A DNA stretch of 64,000 nt. It comes from JAGVSR01 sp963786675 (GTDB lineage: Bacteria > Pseudomonadota > Alphaproteobacteria > Rhizobiales > Hyphomicrobiaceae). Both the position numbers and the translations under genes were made by a program. Location: NCBI GenBank assembly GCA_963786675.1, contig CAWAZY010000005.1, positions 248,001-312,000 of the forward strand, in the 5' to 3' direction. The notes beneath the pieces were generated by a model. That model saw only the letters and a program-made list of their open reading frames with translations, did not search any database and had not been told where the DNA came from. Shown here piece after piece: positions 8,767-18,605 of the stretch; position 1 is the stretch's first letter, and each line of letters opens with the position of its first letter.

Positions 8767-11504
8767 CTAGGCGTCGGCCTTCGATTTGCGCGGCCGCGGG
8801 CTTTTTGGCGGCTGGCCTTTTTGGCCTTGGCCTTCGCCTTGCTCGCCGCCGTGCCAGCCCCGGTCTTTGCCGCCCCGGACTTCGCCGTCTTCGGCGCCGC
8901 CTTCTTAGCGGCGGCCTTGCGCGTGGGCTTCTTGCCGCCACCTTTGGCGATGCGTTCCGACAGCAGACGGATGGCTTCGTCCACGGTCAGGTTCGCCGGT
9001 TCGATACCCTTGGGCACCGTCGCGTTGACCTTGTTGTGGCTGACGTAGGGGCCGTACTTGCCGTCGAGCACCTCGATCTTGCCGCCCTCTTGCGGGTGCT
9101 CGCCGAGATCCTTCAGAACAGTCTTCTTGGCAGCCCCACGGCCAAAGCGGCCGCCACCTTTGCCGGCCCGCTTGTCGGCCAGCACCGTCACCGCGCGATT
9201 GACGCCGATGGTGAAGAGATCCTCGACATTGTCGATGTTCGCGTATGTGCCGTCATGCAGGACGAACGGCCCGTAGCGGCCGAGCCCGGCCATGATCGGG
9301 GTGCTGGTTTCTGGATGCATGCCGACTTCGCGCGGCAGCGACAGGAGTTGGAGCGCACGTTCCAGGTCGATCGTCGCAGCATCGATGCCCTTGGGGATCG
9401 ACGACCGCTTCGGCTTCTCCTCCTTGGAGCCCTCGCCGAGCTGAAGGTATGTGCCGAAGCGCCCGTTCTTGATGACCACCGGCAGGCCCGTATCGGGATC
9501 GAAGCCCAGTTCGCGCTCTTCCGCGCCATTTTCGCCGCCGGTTGCAAGCTGGCGCGTGTAGGTGCATTCGGGGTAGTTGCCGCAGCCGACGAAGGGGCCG
9601 AACTTGCTGGGCTTCAGGCTCAGCCGTCCGGTGGCGCATTTCGGGCAGGCGCGCGGATCGGAGCCGTCGCCCTTGTCGGGGAAGATGTGCGGCCCCAGCA
9701 TGTCGTTCAGCGCTTCCATCACGTCGCCGACGCGCAGATCCTTGATCTCGTCGATGGAGCCGGTGAAGTCGCGCCAGAACTCGCGCAGCATGTCTTTCCA
9801 GTTGAGCTTGTTGTCCGAGATGAGGTCGAGCTTCTCTTCCAGGCCCGCCGTGTAGTCGAATTCGACGTACTTCTTGAAGAAGCTCTCCAGGAACGCCGTG
9901 ACGAGCCGGCCCTTGTCGTCGGGAACGAGGCGCTTCTTGTCGATCTTCACGTAGCCGCGGTCGACCAGCGTCGCCATGGTGGACGCGTAGGTCGACGGCC
10001 GCCCGATGCCGAGTTCTTCCATGCGCTTCACGAGCGTGGCTTCGGAAAAGCGCGGCGGCGGCTGGGTGAAATGCTGCTCAGGTTCGATCGCGGTGTCGGT
10101 GACGGTATCGCCCTCGGCCAACTGCGGCAGGCGGCGGCTATCCTCGTCGTCCTCGGCGTGGTCGTCCTTGCCCTTCTCGATGGTGCGAATGCGGTCGTCG
10201 CGGCCTTCTTCGTAGACCTTGAGGAAGCCGTCGAAGTTGATGATCGAGCCGGTGGCGCGCATCATGTACGCCTTGCCGTCGCGGCCTTTGACGTCGATGT
10301 CGGCGCTGGTCTGCTCGAGTTCGGCGGACGCCATCTGGCTCGCCATGGTCCGCCGCCAGATGAGTTCGTAAAGGGCCGACTGATCGCGGTCGAGATAGCG
10401 GGCGACGTCCTTGGGGCGGCGCGCCGGATCCGTCGGCCGTATGGCTTCGTGCGCTTCCTGGGCGTTCTTGGCCTTGGTCTTGTACTCGCGGATGAAGGGC
10501 GCGACGTACTTCTGCGAATATTCGCGCGCGATCATGCCCCGGATGGAATTCAACGCTTCGGGGATAATGGTGACGCCGTCGGTTCGCATGTAGGTGATGA
10601 GGCCGATCGTCTCGCCGCCGATGTCCACGCCTTCATAGAGGCGCTGGGCAATCTGCATGGTCTGCTTGGCGGAGAAGCCGAGCTTGCGCGAGGCATCCAT
10701 TTGCAGCGTCGAGGTCATGAACGGCGCGTAGGGGTTGCGCTTGGCCGCTTTCTTCTCCAGCCGCGAGACCCTGAATGCGCCCTTCTCGATGGCCTTGACG
10801 ATGGCGCGGGCGGTGTCTCCGTCCTTGATGTCGAGCTTCTTCAGCGTGGTGCCGTCGATGGCGGCGAGGCGTGCGGGAAAGGACTCGCCCTTCGCGGTCG
10901 CCATGGTCGCCTCGATGGACCAGTATTCTTCCGTACGGAAGGCTTCGATCTCGGCTTCGCGGTCGCAGACGAGGCGCAGCGCCACGGACTGGACGCGGCC
11001 GGCCGAGCGGGCGCCCGGCAGTTTGCGCCACAGCACCGGCGACAGCGTGAAGCCGACGAGATAGTCGAGCGCGCGGCGCGCCAGATAGGCGGAGACCAGC
11101 GGTTCGTCGATGCGGCGGGGCTCGCTGAGCGCGGCAAGGATCGCGGGCTTCGTCACCGCGTTGAAGGCGACGCGTTCGATCTCGAGGTCCTTCTTCAGGG
11201 CCTTCTTTGCGCCCAGCACCTCCAGGAGGTGCCAGGAAATGGCCTCGCCCTCGCGATCAGGGTCGGTGGCCAGGATCAGTTTGTCGGCCGTCTTCACCGC
11301 GTCGGCGATTTCCTTCATGACCTTGCGGCCACGCGGATCGCTGTCGTCCCACTGCATCTCGGAAGTCGTGGTCAGGCTCCACCGAGCCGTTCTTGGCGGC
11401 AGGTCGCGGACATGGCCGTAAGAGGCGATGACCTTGTAATTGTCTCCCAGGTACTTGTTGATGGTCTTGGCCTTGGCGGCGGATTCGACGATCAGGACGT
11501 TCAT
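8767..11504 (-). CDS. topA: DNA topoisomerase I (with apparent frameshifts)
   Basis: Relaxes negative supercoils by transient single-strand cleavage. Visible parts are the Toprim start MNVLIVESAAKAKTI, the metal-binding DPDREGEAISWHLLEVLG, ARRALDYLVGF, the active-site tyrosine in LITYMRTDGV, GRPSTYASTMATLVDRGYV and C-terminal zinc-ribbon repeats (CPKCATGRLSLKPSKFGPF). The tail is Lys/Ala-rich. Two problems stand out. Between about 11362 and 11395 the frame is displaced for 11 codons by a missing base and an extra base, replacing the usual KNGSVEPDHDF segment with RTARWSLTTTS. Near the T-runs at 8802-8806 and 8818-8822 the frame slips, so the reading continues to 7920; in the +2 frame the gene would end KSPRPRKSKADA and stop at 8767-8769, a typical TopA end. 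Confidence 0.9.
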
Positions 11505-11716
11505 GTCGTGCTTTCATGTTGCTGCGGCTTCCGGAGCCACAAAGACGCCGGCCGCAGGTCGATAGGGAGACAATCTGTGGTTGCAACACACCCGGCGTCC
11601 GGGGCGCGGAACATGTGTGATGCCGCGGTCGCTGTCAAACCGGGGTGGTGCCGCATGGGGAGGTACAGGCGCCCCACGGCGGTGAATCGAGGGGGGTGAA
11701 CTGCCGGCTAAGCGCC

Positions 11717-12467
11717 TCAGGTTTGGGAAGTTTTCTTGGCGCCAGCGGTCGCATGCGCCGCATGCAGATCGGCGACCGCTGCAACCAAATGATCGTAATG
11801 GTGGATGATCCGGTCGGGGCTGAATGCGGTCACCGGCTCCTGAGTGTAGCCGAAACTGACCGCGACGACGGGTATGCCGGCGGCCTTTGCGGTTGCAATG
11901 TCGACGTCGCTGTCGCCGACCATCACGGCGCGGTCCACTGAGCCGCCGGCCAGCCGGATGGCGCCGGTCAAATGGTCCGGATGCGGCTTGTGTACCGGGA
12001 AGGTATCGCGTCCCGCCAGCGCGCTGAACAGCGGTGCGAGGTCGAGCGCATCGAGCAGGTTGCGGGACAGACTTTCGCGCTTGTTGGTGCACACAGCCAG
12101 GATCGCACCCGCCGCGCGCAAGCTGTGCGCGGCCTCAACCACGCCGGGATACGGCCGGCTTTCGCGGGCGATGTTGACTTCATAGTAGGCGATGAACTGG
12201 GCCAGGAGCCGGTCGACCTCCGCCTCCGGCCAGTCAACTTTCGCCTCCGGCCAGTCAACCTTCGCCTCCGGCTTGTGGGCCTGCGAGACCGCAAGGGCTT
12301 CCACGATCATGCGCCGTGCCCCGAAGCTGATCCACGGGCGCAGCGATGTGCGCCGCGACCGGCGGCAGATCGATCCCGGCCAGCGCATGGTTGGTCGCGG
12401 CGACGAGGTCGGGGGCGGTGTCGACGAGAATCCCGTCGAGGTCGAAGACGACCGTCAAGTTCTGCAT
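11717..12467 (-). pseudogene. gph: Phosphoglycolate phosphatase (HAD family), frameshifted
   Basis: Dephosphorylates 2-phosphoglycolate. The first part (MQNLTVVFDLDGILVDTAPDLVAATNHAL, ATG at 12467) holds HAD motif I; the second part, in another frame, starts around SLRPWISFGARRM and holds VCTNKRE (motif II region), KPHPDHL (motif III Lys) and VMVGDSDVDIATAKAAG (motif IV). The frames join at about 12340-12360, so one base is gained or lost there. Both parts are well conserved, so this may be a sequence error. A 21-bp tandem repeat lies inside the cap region. The gene is divergent from rpiA, a sensible partner in carbon metabolism. Confidence 0.82.
12221..12272. repeat. 21-bp in-frame tandem repeat inside gph
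   Basis: Two 21-bp units (12221-12241 and 12242-12262, one mismatch) and a 10-bp partial third copy, core CGCCTCCGGCCAGTCAAC on the plus strand. In the protein this gives EAKVDWP twice, followed by the related EAEVDRL. The length is a multiple of three, so the repeat adds residues to the cap domain without breaking the frame. Confidence 0.9.
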
Positions 12468-12649
12468 GGACCCGGCCTATACCATCGCCCGTGCCCCGTT
12501 CCAGCACAAAACACCGGGCCAGAGGGGCGGATCGGCGCCCGCTTGGCCCAGAAACGCGGCAGAGACGTCAATTTTCCGCCAGCCAGGCCGGTCTCCCGTG
12601 CTAGGGAACGGGTTCAAACCGGTACCTCCAACGCAGGGGAAGAGTTGGG

Positions 12650-13372
12650 ATGACCTCCGACACGATGAAAACAGCCGCGGCTGTGCGAGCGCTTGCGTTC
12701 GTCGAGTCCGGCATGAAGCTGGGACTAGGCACGGGATCGACCGCGGCACTCTTTGTCAGTCTCCTCGGCCAGGAGATCCAGAAGGGCCTCGATGTCCTGT
12801 GCGTGCCGACGTCCGACGCCACACGGCGCCAGGCCGAGAAACTCGGCATACCTCTGACGACCTTGGATGAAGTTCCCTTTCTCGATCTGACGGTCGACGG
12901 CGCCGATGAAATCGACAGCGAGCTTCGGCTGATCAAGGGCGGCGGCGGCGCGCTTCTGCGCGAAAAAATCGTCGCCACCGCGTCGGACCGCATGATCGTC
13001 ATTGCCGATGAAAGCAAGGTTGTGGCCACGCTGGGCGCGTTCGCACTGCCGGTCGAAGTCGTCTCCTTCGGCCTGATGGCCACGCGCAACATGATCGAGA
13101 TGCTGGCGGCGGATGCCGGCTGCCAGGGCGACATTCGCTTGCGCCGCGCCGGCAACGGCGACGTGTTCAAGACCGACAGCGGCAACTGTATTTTCGATTG
13201 TCACTTCGGGCGCATTGAGGACCCGGAGTCGCTCGACGAAGCCTTGAAATTTATTCCCGGCGTGGTCGAGAATGGATTGTTCCTCGGCATCGCGGACGCG
13301 GCCATCATCGGAGGCCGTGAGGGTGTCACGGTGCTCTCGGCGTCGTATGGCGAAGAGGCCGAGGCGGGTTAG
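12650..13372 (+). CDS. rpiA: Ribose-5-phosphate isomerase A
   Basis: Interconverts ribose 5-phosphate and ribulose 5-phosphate. A 240-residue full-length RpiA: GLGTGSTAA (phosphate loop), the PTSDATR segment, TVDGADEID with catalytic acids, LIKGGGGALLREKI with the catalytic Glu/Lys region, and DESKVVATLG. The start MTSDTMKTAA sits after a purine-rich stretch (GGGGAAGAG). It leads a plausible operon with the DUF2059 gene and gor (gaps of 57 and 13 bases) and is divergent from gph. Confidence 0.95.
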   Translation: MTSDTMKTAAAVRALAFVESGMKLGLGTGSTAALFVSLLGQEIQKGLDVLCVPTSDATRRQAEKLGIPLTTLDEVPFLDLTVDGADEIDSELRLIKGGGGALLREKIVATASDRMIVIADESKVVATLGAFALPVEVVSFGLMATRNMIEMLAADAGCQGDIRLRRAGNGDVFKTDSGNCIFDCHFGRIEDPESLDEALKFIPGVVENGLFLGIADAAIIGGREGVTVLSASYGEEAEAG

Positions 13373-13429
13373 ATCCTGCGTCGAAACTGATTTCTGACGC
13401 AGCGGCCAAGCGATGAGGGAGACGTGACG

Positions 13430-13933
13430 ATGTCGGGCATTCGCTCAGCTGTCCGCGCGGGCTTCATGGTTGCAGCTTGCCTGTGCGCGTTGTCCGCGCG
13501 GGCCGAACCGGCAACGCCCGCATCTGATCCCGCGCGGATCGCGGCGGCACGCGACCTGATGGACGCGACCGGGGTCACGCAGCAGCTCGACACCATGATC
13601 GACGTGATGAAACAGGGCTTCGCGACGGGCGCTCAGGCGGACACGAATGCGGCCGGCAAGCAGGCGAGTGCCGAGTTCGACGCGCGCTTGGCGACGTTCA
13701 TGAGCTACAAGGCGAACATGATCGATGACTTCGCCACGCTTTATGCCGAGACTTTTACTGCGGACGAGATGAAGACGATCGCGGATTTCTACCGCTCAGG
13801 CCCGGGCGCCAAGTTCGTGCAGGCGATGCCCCAGCTGATGCAAAAGGGATCGGAAATCGGCATGAAGTATTCGCTGCGCGCGCAGACCGGCATGGCCCCG
13901 GCCCCGGTGCCCGCCCCCGTCAAGAAGGACTGA
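13430..13933 (+). CDS. Exported DUF2059 protein
   Basis: About 167 residues with a clear signal peptide (GFMVAACLCALSARAEP). The mature part is helical and carries the DUF2059 pattern: RDLMDATGVTQQLDTMIDVM, then FATLYAETFTADEMKTIADF and YRSGPGAKFVQAMPQLMQ. It ends in a Pro/Ala/Val repeat (MAPAPVPAPVKKD). The function of the family is unknown; its place between rpiA and gor recurs in alphaproteobacteria to my recollection. ATG 13430 or GTG 13424 could be the start. Confidence 0.82.
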   Translation: MSGIRSAVRAGFMVAACLCALSARAEPATPASDPARIAAARDLMDATGVTQQLDTMIDVMKQGFATGAQADTNAAGKQASAEFDARLATFMSYKANMIDDFATLYAETFTADEMKTIADFYRSGPGAKFVQAMPQLMQKGSEIGMKYSLRAQTGMAPAPVPAPVKKD

Positions 13934-13946
13934 CGGGCAGCGCATC

Positions 13947-15302
13947 ATGGCGGCATTCGACGTTGATCTTTTTGTCATTGGCGGCGGTTCGGGTGGCGTT
14001 CGCGCGGCGCGCATCGCGGCCGGTCATGGCGCGCGCGTGGCGATCGCGGAAGAAAGCCGGTTCGGCGGCACGTGCGTCATCCGGGGCTGCGTGCCCAAAA
14101 AGCTCCTCGTCTACGCCAGCCGCTTTGCGGATGATTTCGAAGATGCGGCTGGCTTCGGGTGGACATTGGCGTGGCCTGACTTCGACTGGCCGGCGCTGAT
14201 CGCGGCGAAGGATGCGGAAATCGCTCGGCTGGAAGCGCTTTACCGGCAGGGTCAGGAAAATGCAGGCGTGCGCATTTTTGATGCCCGCGCCGTCCTCGCG
14301 GATGCGCACACGGTGCACTTGGCGGAAGGGCGCACGGTTCGCGCGAAGACGATCCTCATCGCCACGGGTGGCCGGCCGAATGTGGATGACACCCTGCCGG
14401 GGGTCGAGCATGTGATCACCTCGGATGAACTGTTCGATTTGCCAGAACTGCCGCGCCGGGTCATCGTGGCCGGCGGCGGGTACATCGCCGTCGAGTTTGC
14501 ATCCATTCTCGCCGGATTGGGCAGCGCCGTGACCCTCATCTATCGCGGCAACAAGGTGCTACGCGGCTTCGACGGAGGCCTGCGTGACGCACTCATGGAG
14601 TCCATGACCGCGCGCGGTATCCGGCTCGTCATGGGCGACGTGTTTGCAAAAATTGAAAAGACGCCGTCCGGTCTCGTTGGCACCACGCGCGGTGGCCACG
14701 TGCTCGATGCCGATCAGATCCTGTTCGCCATCGGGCGCTCGCCCAATACGCGCGGGCTGGGCCTGGAGACGGCCGGCGTCGCGACCGACGCGGCGGGGGC
14801 AATCATTGTCGATAGTCAGTCGCGCTCCAGCACGCCCAGCATCTTTGCCGTCGGCGACGTGACGAACCGCGTGAACCTGACGCCCGTCGCCATCCGCGAG
14901 GGGCATGCCTTCGCCGACACGCAATTCGGCGGCAAACCCTGGTCGGTCGATTACGGCAACATCCCGACGGCAGTCTTCACGACGCCGGAGATCGGCACGG
15001 TCGGGCTCTCGGAAGAGGACGCGCGGGCGCGGTCCAGCGCGGTCGACATTTACGAAACCCGCTTCCGGCCCATGCGCAACGTGCTTGCCGGCCGTGCGGC
15101 GCGTACCCTCATGAAGCTGGTGGTCGACCGCCCGACGGATCGCGTCCTGGGGGTTCACATCTTCGGTCCGGATGCCGCCGAAATGGTGCAGATGGCGGCC
15201 ATCGCGCTCAACATGGGGGCCACCAAGGCGGATTTCGATCGCACCATGGCTCTGCATCCGAGCGCGGCAGAAGAGCTTGTCACCTTGCGCGCCAAGCGCT
15301 GA
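13947..15302 (+). CDS. gor: Glutathione-disulfide reductase
   Basis: FAD- and NADPH-dependent enzyme of 451 residues that regenerates glutathione. It shows the N-terminal FAD loop VIGGGSGGVRAARIAA, the redox-active disulfide GTCVIRGCVPKK (Cys43 and Cys48), the NADPH loop VAGGGYIAVEFASILAGLGS, the second FAD motif SIFAVGDVTNR and the C-terminal HPSAAEEL with the catalytic His. The gene follows the DUF2059 gene after 13 bases and precedes an SDR gene on the same strand. Confidence 0.94.
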   Translation: MAAFDVDLFVIGGGSGGVRAARIAAGHGARVAIAEESRFGGTCVIRGCVPKKLLVYASRFADDFEDAAGFGWTLAWPDFDWPALIAAKDAEIARLEALYRQGQENAGVRIFDARAVLADAHTVHLAEGRTVRAKTILIATGGRPNVDDTLPGVEHVITSDELFDLPELPRRVIVAGGGYIAVEFASILAGLGSAVTLIYRGNKVLRGFDGGLRDALMESMTARGIRLVMGDVFAKIEKTPSGLVGTTRGGHVLDADQILFAIGRSPNTRGLGLETAGVATDAAGAIIVDSQSRSSTPSIFAVGDVTNRVNLTPVAIREGHAFADTQFGGKPWSVDYGNIPTAVFTTPEIGTVGLSEEDARARSSAVDIYETRFRPMRNVLAGRAARTLMKLVVDRPTDRVLGVHIFGPDAAEMVQMAAIALNMGATKADFDRTMALHPSAAEELVTLRAKR

Positions 15303-15356
15303 GGGGCTTCAAGAAGTCCCGGCAAACGGATGCAGCCCCTGGCGCGGGTCATCAGG

Positions 15357-16130
15357 ATGAATGAGCAACACATGGCACGTCTGGCAGACAAGATCGCGCT
15401 CGTCACGGGGGCGGGCAATGGTATCGGGCAGGCGATTGCAACGCGGTTCGGGGCCGAGGGCGCCCACGTTTATGTGACGGATATCGACGGCGAGCGGGCC
15501 GGGGCGGTGGCGGCGGACCTCACGGCGCGCGGTTTCAAAGCCGTTCCCGCCACCATGGATGTTTCCAAGGGCCAGGACGTTCTGGCCGTGATGCGGCGCG
15601 TGAAGGACGAAAGCGGCCGGCTCGATATTCTGGTGTCGAATGCGGGCCTCAACGTGCGCAGCGATTTCCGGCATCTGTCGGACGCCGATTGGGTGAAGAT
15701 CCGCGAGGTCAATCTCGATGGCGTCGTGCGCATGGCGCGCGACGGGTTCGAACTGCTGCGCCACGCGCGCGATGGCGGGGCGCTCATCAACGTCGCGTCG
15801 ATCATGGGACAGAAGGGCCTGCGCCAGTTGGCGGGGTATTCGGCGACCAAGGGGGCGGTCGTGGCCCTGACGCGGGCGCTTGCGGTGGAGTACGCACCGT
15901 TCAACATTCGCGTCAATGCGCTGTCGCCGGGCTATGTGGAAACGGCTTTGACCGAGCGCGTGCTGCGCAACCAGATGTTCGAGAAATGGCTGATTGACCG
16001 CACGCTGCTGAAGCGGCTGGGAACGGTCGATGACATCGCCAAGGCTGCCCTGTTTTTAGCTAGTGATGACAGCAGCTATATGACGGGCGCGGAACTGGTC
16101 GTCGATGGCGGCATGACGGCGGCACTCTGA
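15357..16130 (+). CDS. Short-chain dehydrogenase/reductase
   Basis: A classical SDR of about 257 residues. Features are the cofactor loop TGAGNGIGQAIA, an acidic residue after strand 2 (VTDIDGERA) that favours NAD over NADP, the NAG motif (LVSNAGLNV), the catalytic Ser in INVASIMG, Tyr and Lys in YSATKGAV, and the C-terminal YMTGAELVVDGGMTAAL. The substrate cannot be deduced. The start could be ATG 15357 or ATG 15372, just before MARLADKIALVTG. It may be cotranscribed with gor, 54 bases upstream. Confidence 0.9.
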   Translation: MNEQHMARLADKIALVTGAGNGIGQAIATRFGAEGAHVYVTDIDGERAGAVAADLTARGFKAVPATMDVSKGQDVLAVMRRVKDESGRLDILVSNAGLNVRSDFRHLSDADWVKIREVNLDGVVRMARDGFELLRHARDGGALINVASIMGQKGLRQLAGYSATKGAVVALTRALAVEYAPFNIRVNALSPGYVETALTERVLRNQMFEKWLIDRTLLKRLGTVDDIAKAALFLASDDSSYMTGAELVVDGGMTAAL

Positions 16131-16210
16131 GCCCGAAACCGGGGCGAACGCCGCAATCTGGCCCCATGGTAATGATGGTGAGGTCCCTCACATGCGGAGG
16201 GCTTAGTTAC

Positions 16211-16945
16211 ATGCGGTGGACGAAATTCGGCGGGGCGATCATCCCGCTTGCGGTCAGTCTGCTTTTGGCAACGCCAATGGCCGCGGCTGATACCTACGAC
16301 ATCGATCCTGAGCACACGGAAGTCCGCTTCACCTGGGACCACCTGGGCCTGTCGCGCCAGGGAGGGCGGTTCGTCGATGTGAAGGGAACGCTGACGTTTG
16401 ATCAGCAGCAGCCGGAGCTCAGCACGGTCGAGGTCGAAATTCCGCTTGAGGGCTTGAGAACGGGCGTAGCAAAGCTCGACGAGCATCTCTTGAACTCGCG
16501 TGAATTCTTCGATGTGAAGGCGCATCCGTCGATCACCTTCAAGAGTACGGGGGTGCAGATGAAGAGCGACCGCACGGGACAGGTGACGGGCGACCTCGCC
16601 ATGAACGGCGTCGCACGGCCGGTCGTTCTCGATGTTGTCTGGAACTTTACCGGCGAGCATCCGCTCTCGACCATCAATCCGGTCTATGCCGGAATTTATG
16701 CGTCGGGATTTTCGGCAACGACCCAACTGCGCCGCTCGGACTGGGGGCTGACACGGACGATCCCCTTTGTCTCGGACGAGATCCGCATCAGCATCGAGAC
16801 CGAGTTGCACCGCCGGGCGCTGCCGCTGCCGGTCGAACCCGCCGCCGCGGACCGGCCCGGTGCGGTGATCCCGGTAACGCCGCCGCCCGATCCCGGTCCT
16901 GAGGTGCCGCTGCAGATCCCGACCCTGCCGGACGCGACGCCCTGA
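16211..16945 (+). CDS. YceI family periplasmic protein with proline-rich tail
   Basis: 244 residues. ATG 16211 is chosen because GGAGG lies about 10 bases upstream and it begins a signal peptide (IIPLAVSLLLATPMAAAD). The mature part is a YceI lipocalin-like barrel: YDIDPEHTEVRFTWDHLGLS, LDEHLLNSREFFDVKAHPSITF and a GDLAMNGVARPVVLDV strand. YceI proteins bind polyisoprenoid or other amphiphilic molecules in the periplasm. The last 45 residues are Pro-rich (VTPPPDPGPEVPLQIPTLP), an extension beyond the barrel. Confidence 0.88.
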   Translation: MRWTKFGGAIIPLAVSLLLATPMAAADTYDIDPEHTEVRFTWDHLGLSRQGGRFVDVKGTLTFDQQQPELSTVEVEIPLEGLRTGVAKLDEHLLNSREFFDVKAHPSITFKSTGVQMKSDRTGQVTGDLAMNGVARPVVLDVVWNFTGEHPLSTINPVYAGIYASGFSATTQLRRSDWGLTRTIPFVSDEIRISIETELHRRALPLPVEPAAADRPGAVIPVTPPPDPGPEVPLQIPTLPDATP

Positions 16946-17152
16946 GTGGGCTAAGCACGCCGCAACGGGCAGCGGCACGGTGCTTTGAGAGCCCAAACAG
17001 CGTTTTTCATCTGCGACTTTTCTGGTGCCCGGGCAGGCATTGGCCTATATAGAGGGCACAGGACGACAGAGCCGTCTGGGCCGTGACTTGCGTGGGTGTA
17101 CCTCGCGTGAGTGCGACCCCGGCTTCATATCAGCACGCGGAGTTCACGTATT

Positions 17153-18538
17153 ATGGCCAACTGGTCCCCGGAAAGCTGGCGCACGAAGCCCATCGTGCAG
17201 GTGCCTGAGTATCCGGATGCTCAGGTCCTGACGGACGTCGAAAAGCGCATTGCGGACTTCCCGCCTCTGGTTTTTGCCGGTGAGGCGCGCGAGCTCAGAA
17301 AGTCGCTGGCCAATGTCGCCAACGGCAACGGCTTCCTGTTGCAGGGCGGCGACTGCGCCGAAAGCTTCCTGGAACATCGCGCCGACAACATTCGCGACTT
17401 CTTCCGCGTCTTCCTGCAGATGTCGGTCGTGCTGACCTACGCCGGCGGCAGCCCGGTCGTGAAGGTCGGCCGCATCGCCGGTCAATTCGCCAAGCCGCGC
17501 TCGTCGCCCACCGAGAAGAAGGGCGACACGGAGCTGCCGAGCTATCGCGGCGACATCGTCAACGGGCCTGAGTTCACACCGGCGGCGCGCATCCCCGATC
17601 CGCAGCGGCAGATCGAAGCCTATCGCCAGTCGGCGGCCACGCTGAACCTCATCCGCGCCTTCGCCACCGGCGGCTACGCGGATCTGGAGCGCGTGCACGC
17701 GTGGAACATGGGCTTCGTCAAGGACAGCCCGCAGGGTCATCGCTATCAGGAACTGGCGGATCGCATCACCGAGACGATGGGCTTCATGCGCGCCTGCGGC
17801 ATCACCAGCGAAAACACGCCGCAGCTGCGCACGACGAGCTTCTACACCAGCCATGAAGCGCTGCTTCTAGGCTACGAGCAGGCGCTGACGCGGCGCGATT
17901 CCACCAGCGGTGACTGGTACGCCACCAGCGGCCACATGCTGTGGATCGGCGATCGCACGCGACAGCCGGATCATGCGCATGTCGAGTACTTCCGCGGCAT
18001 CCGCAATCCGATCGGCCTGAAGTGCGGTCCGTCGCTGGAACCCGATGGTCTGTTGCGTCTCATCGACGTGCTCGATCCCAACAACGAGCCCGGCCGTCTG
18101 ACGCTGATCTGCCGCTTCGGCCACGACAAGGTGGAAAAGCATCTGCCCAAGCTCATTCGCGCCGTCGAGAAAGCCGGCAAGAAGGTCGTGTGGTCGTGCG
18201 ATCCCATGCACGGCAATACCATCTCGGCCGCCACCGGCTTCAAGACGCGCCCCTTCGACCGCATCCTCAAGGAGGTGGAAGTCTTCTTCGACGTCCATCG
18301 CGCCGAGGGCACGCACGCCGGCGGCATCCATGTCGAGATGACAGGGCAGAACGTCACCGAGTGCACGGGCGGCGCCACCGCGATTATGGAGACGGACTTG
18401 CAGGACCGCTACCACACGCACTGCGATCCGCGGCTCAACGCGGATCAGGCCCTGGAACTGGCCTTCCTCGTCGCCGAGCGCATGAAGCTCGAGCGTCAGG
18501 CGCGTGCGCAGTCGGCCCCGGAGCAGGCGGCCGAGTAA
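17153..18538 (+). CDS. aroG: Class II 3-deoxy-7-phosphoheptulonate (DAHP) synthase
   Basis: First step of the shikimate pathway, joining phosphoenolpyruvate and erythrose 4-phosphate. The 461-residue protein belongs to the plant-like class II family: GFLLQGGDCAESF, the metal-binding Cys in that segment, VGRIAGQFAKPRS, RNPIGLKCGPS, WSCDPMHGNT and HAGGIHVEMTGQNVTECTGG. ATG 17153 starts MANWSPESW, usual for the family. No aromatic-rich leader peptide is visible upstream. A terminator hairpin follows at 18574-18605. Confidence 0.95.
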   Translation: MANWSPESWRTKPIVQVPEYPDAQVLTDVEKRIADFPPLVFAGEARELRKSLANVANGNGFLLQGGDCAESFLEHRADNIRDFFRVFLQMSVVLTYAGGSPVVKVGRIAGQFAKPRSSPTEKKGDTELPSYRGDIVNGPEFTPAARIPDPQRQIEAYRQSAATLNLIRAFATGGYADLERVHAWNMGFVKDSPQGHRYQELADRITETMGFMRACGITSENTPQLRTTSFYTSHEALLLGYEQALTRRDSTSGDWYATSGHMLWIGDRTRQPDHAHVEYFRGIRNPIGLKCGPSLEPDGLLRLIDVLDPNNEPGRLTLICRFGHDKVEKHLPKLIRAVEKAGKKVVWSCDPMHGNTISAATGFKTRPFDRILKEVEVFFDVHRAEGTHAGGIHVEMTGQNVTECTGGATAIMETDLQDRYHTHCDPRLNADQALELAFLVAERMKLERQARAQSAPEQAAE

Positions 18539-18573
18539 GCGCTGCCGCTGTGATCTTGTGATCGGTATAACGC

Positions 18574-18605
18574 AACGCCGCTGCCTATTCGGGTGGCGGC
18601 GTTTT
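18574..18605. terminator. Intrinsic terminator after aroG
   Basis: Stem AACGCCGC...GCGGCGTT with a TTTT run on the plus strand. It lies between the converging aroG and permease genes and overlaps the permease stop codon, so it may act for both. Confidence 0.8.

Noticed and set aside
8682..11699. A 1005-codon open reading on the plus strand
   Set aside because: It lies antisense to topA. Long antisense readings are expected in GC-rich genes with biased third positions; the product has no recognisable motif.
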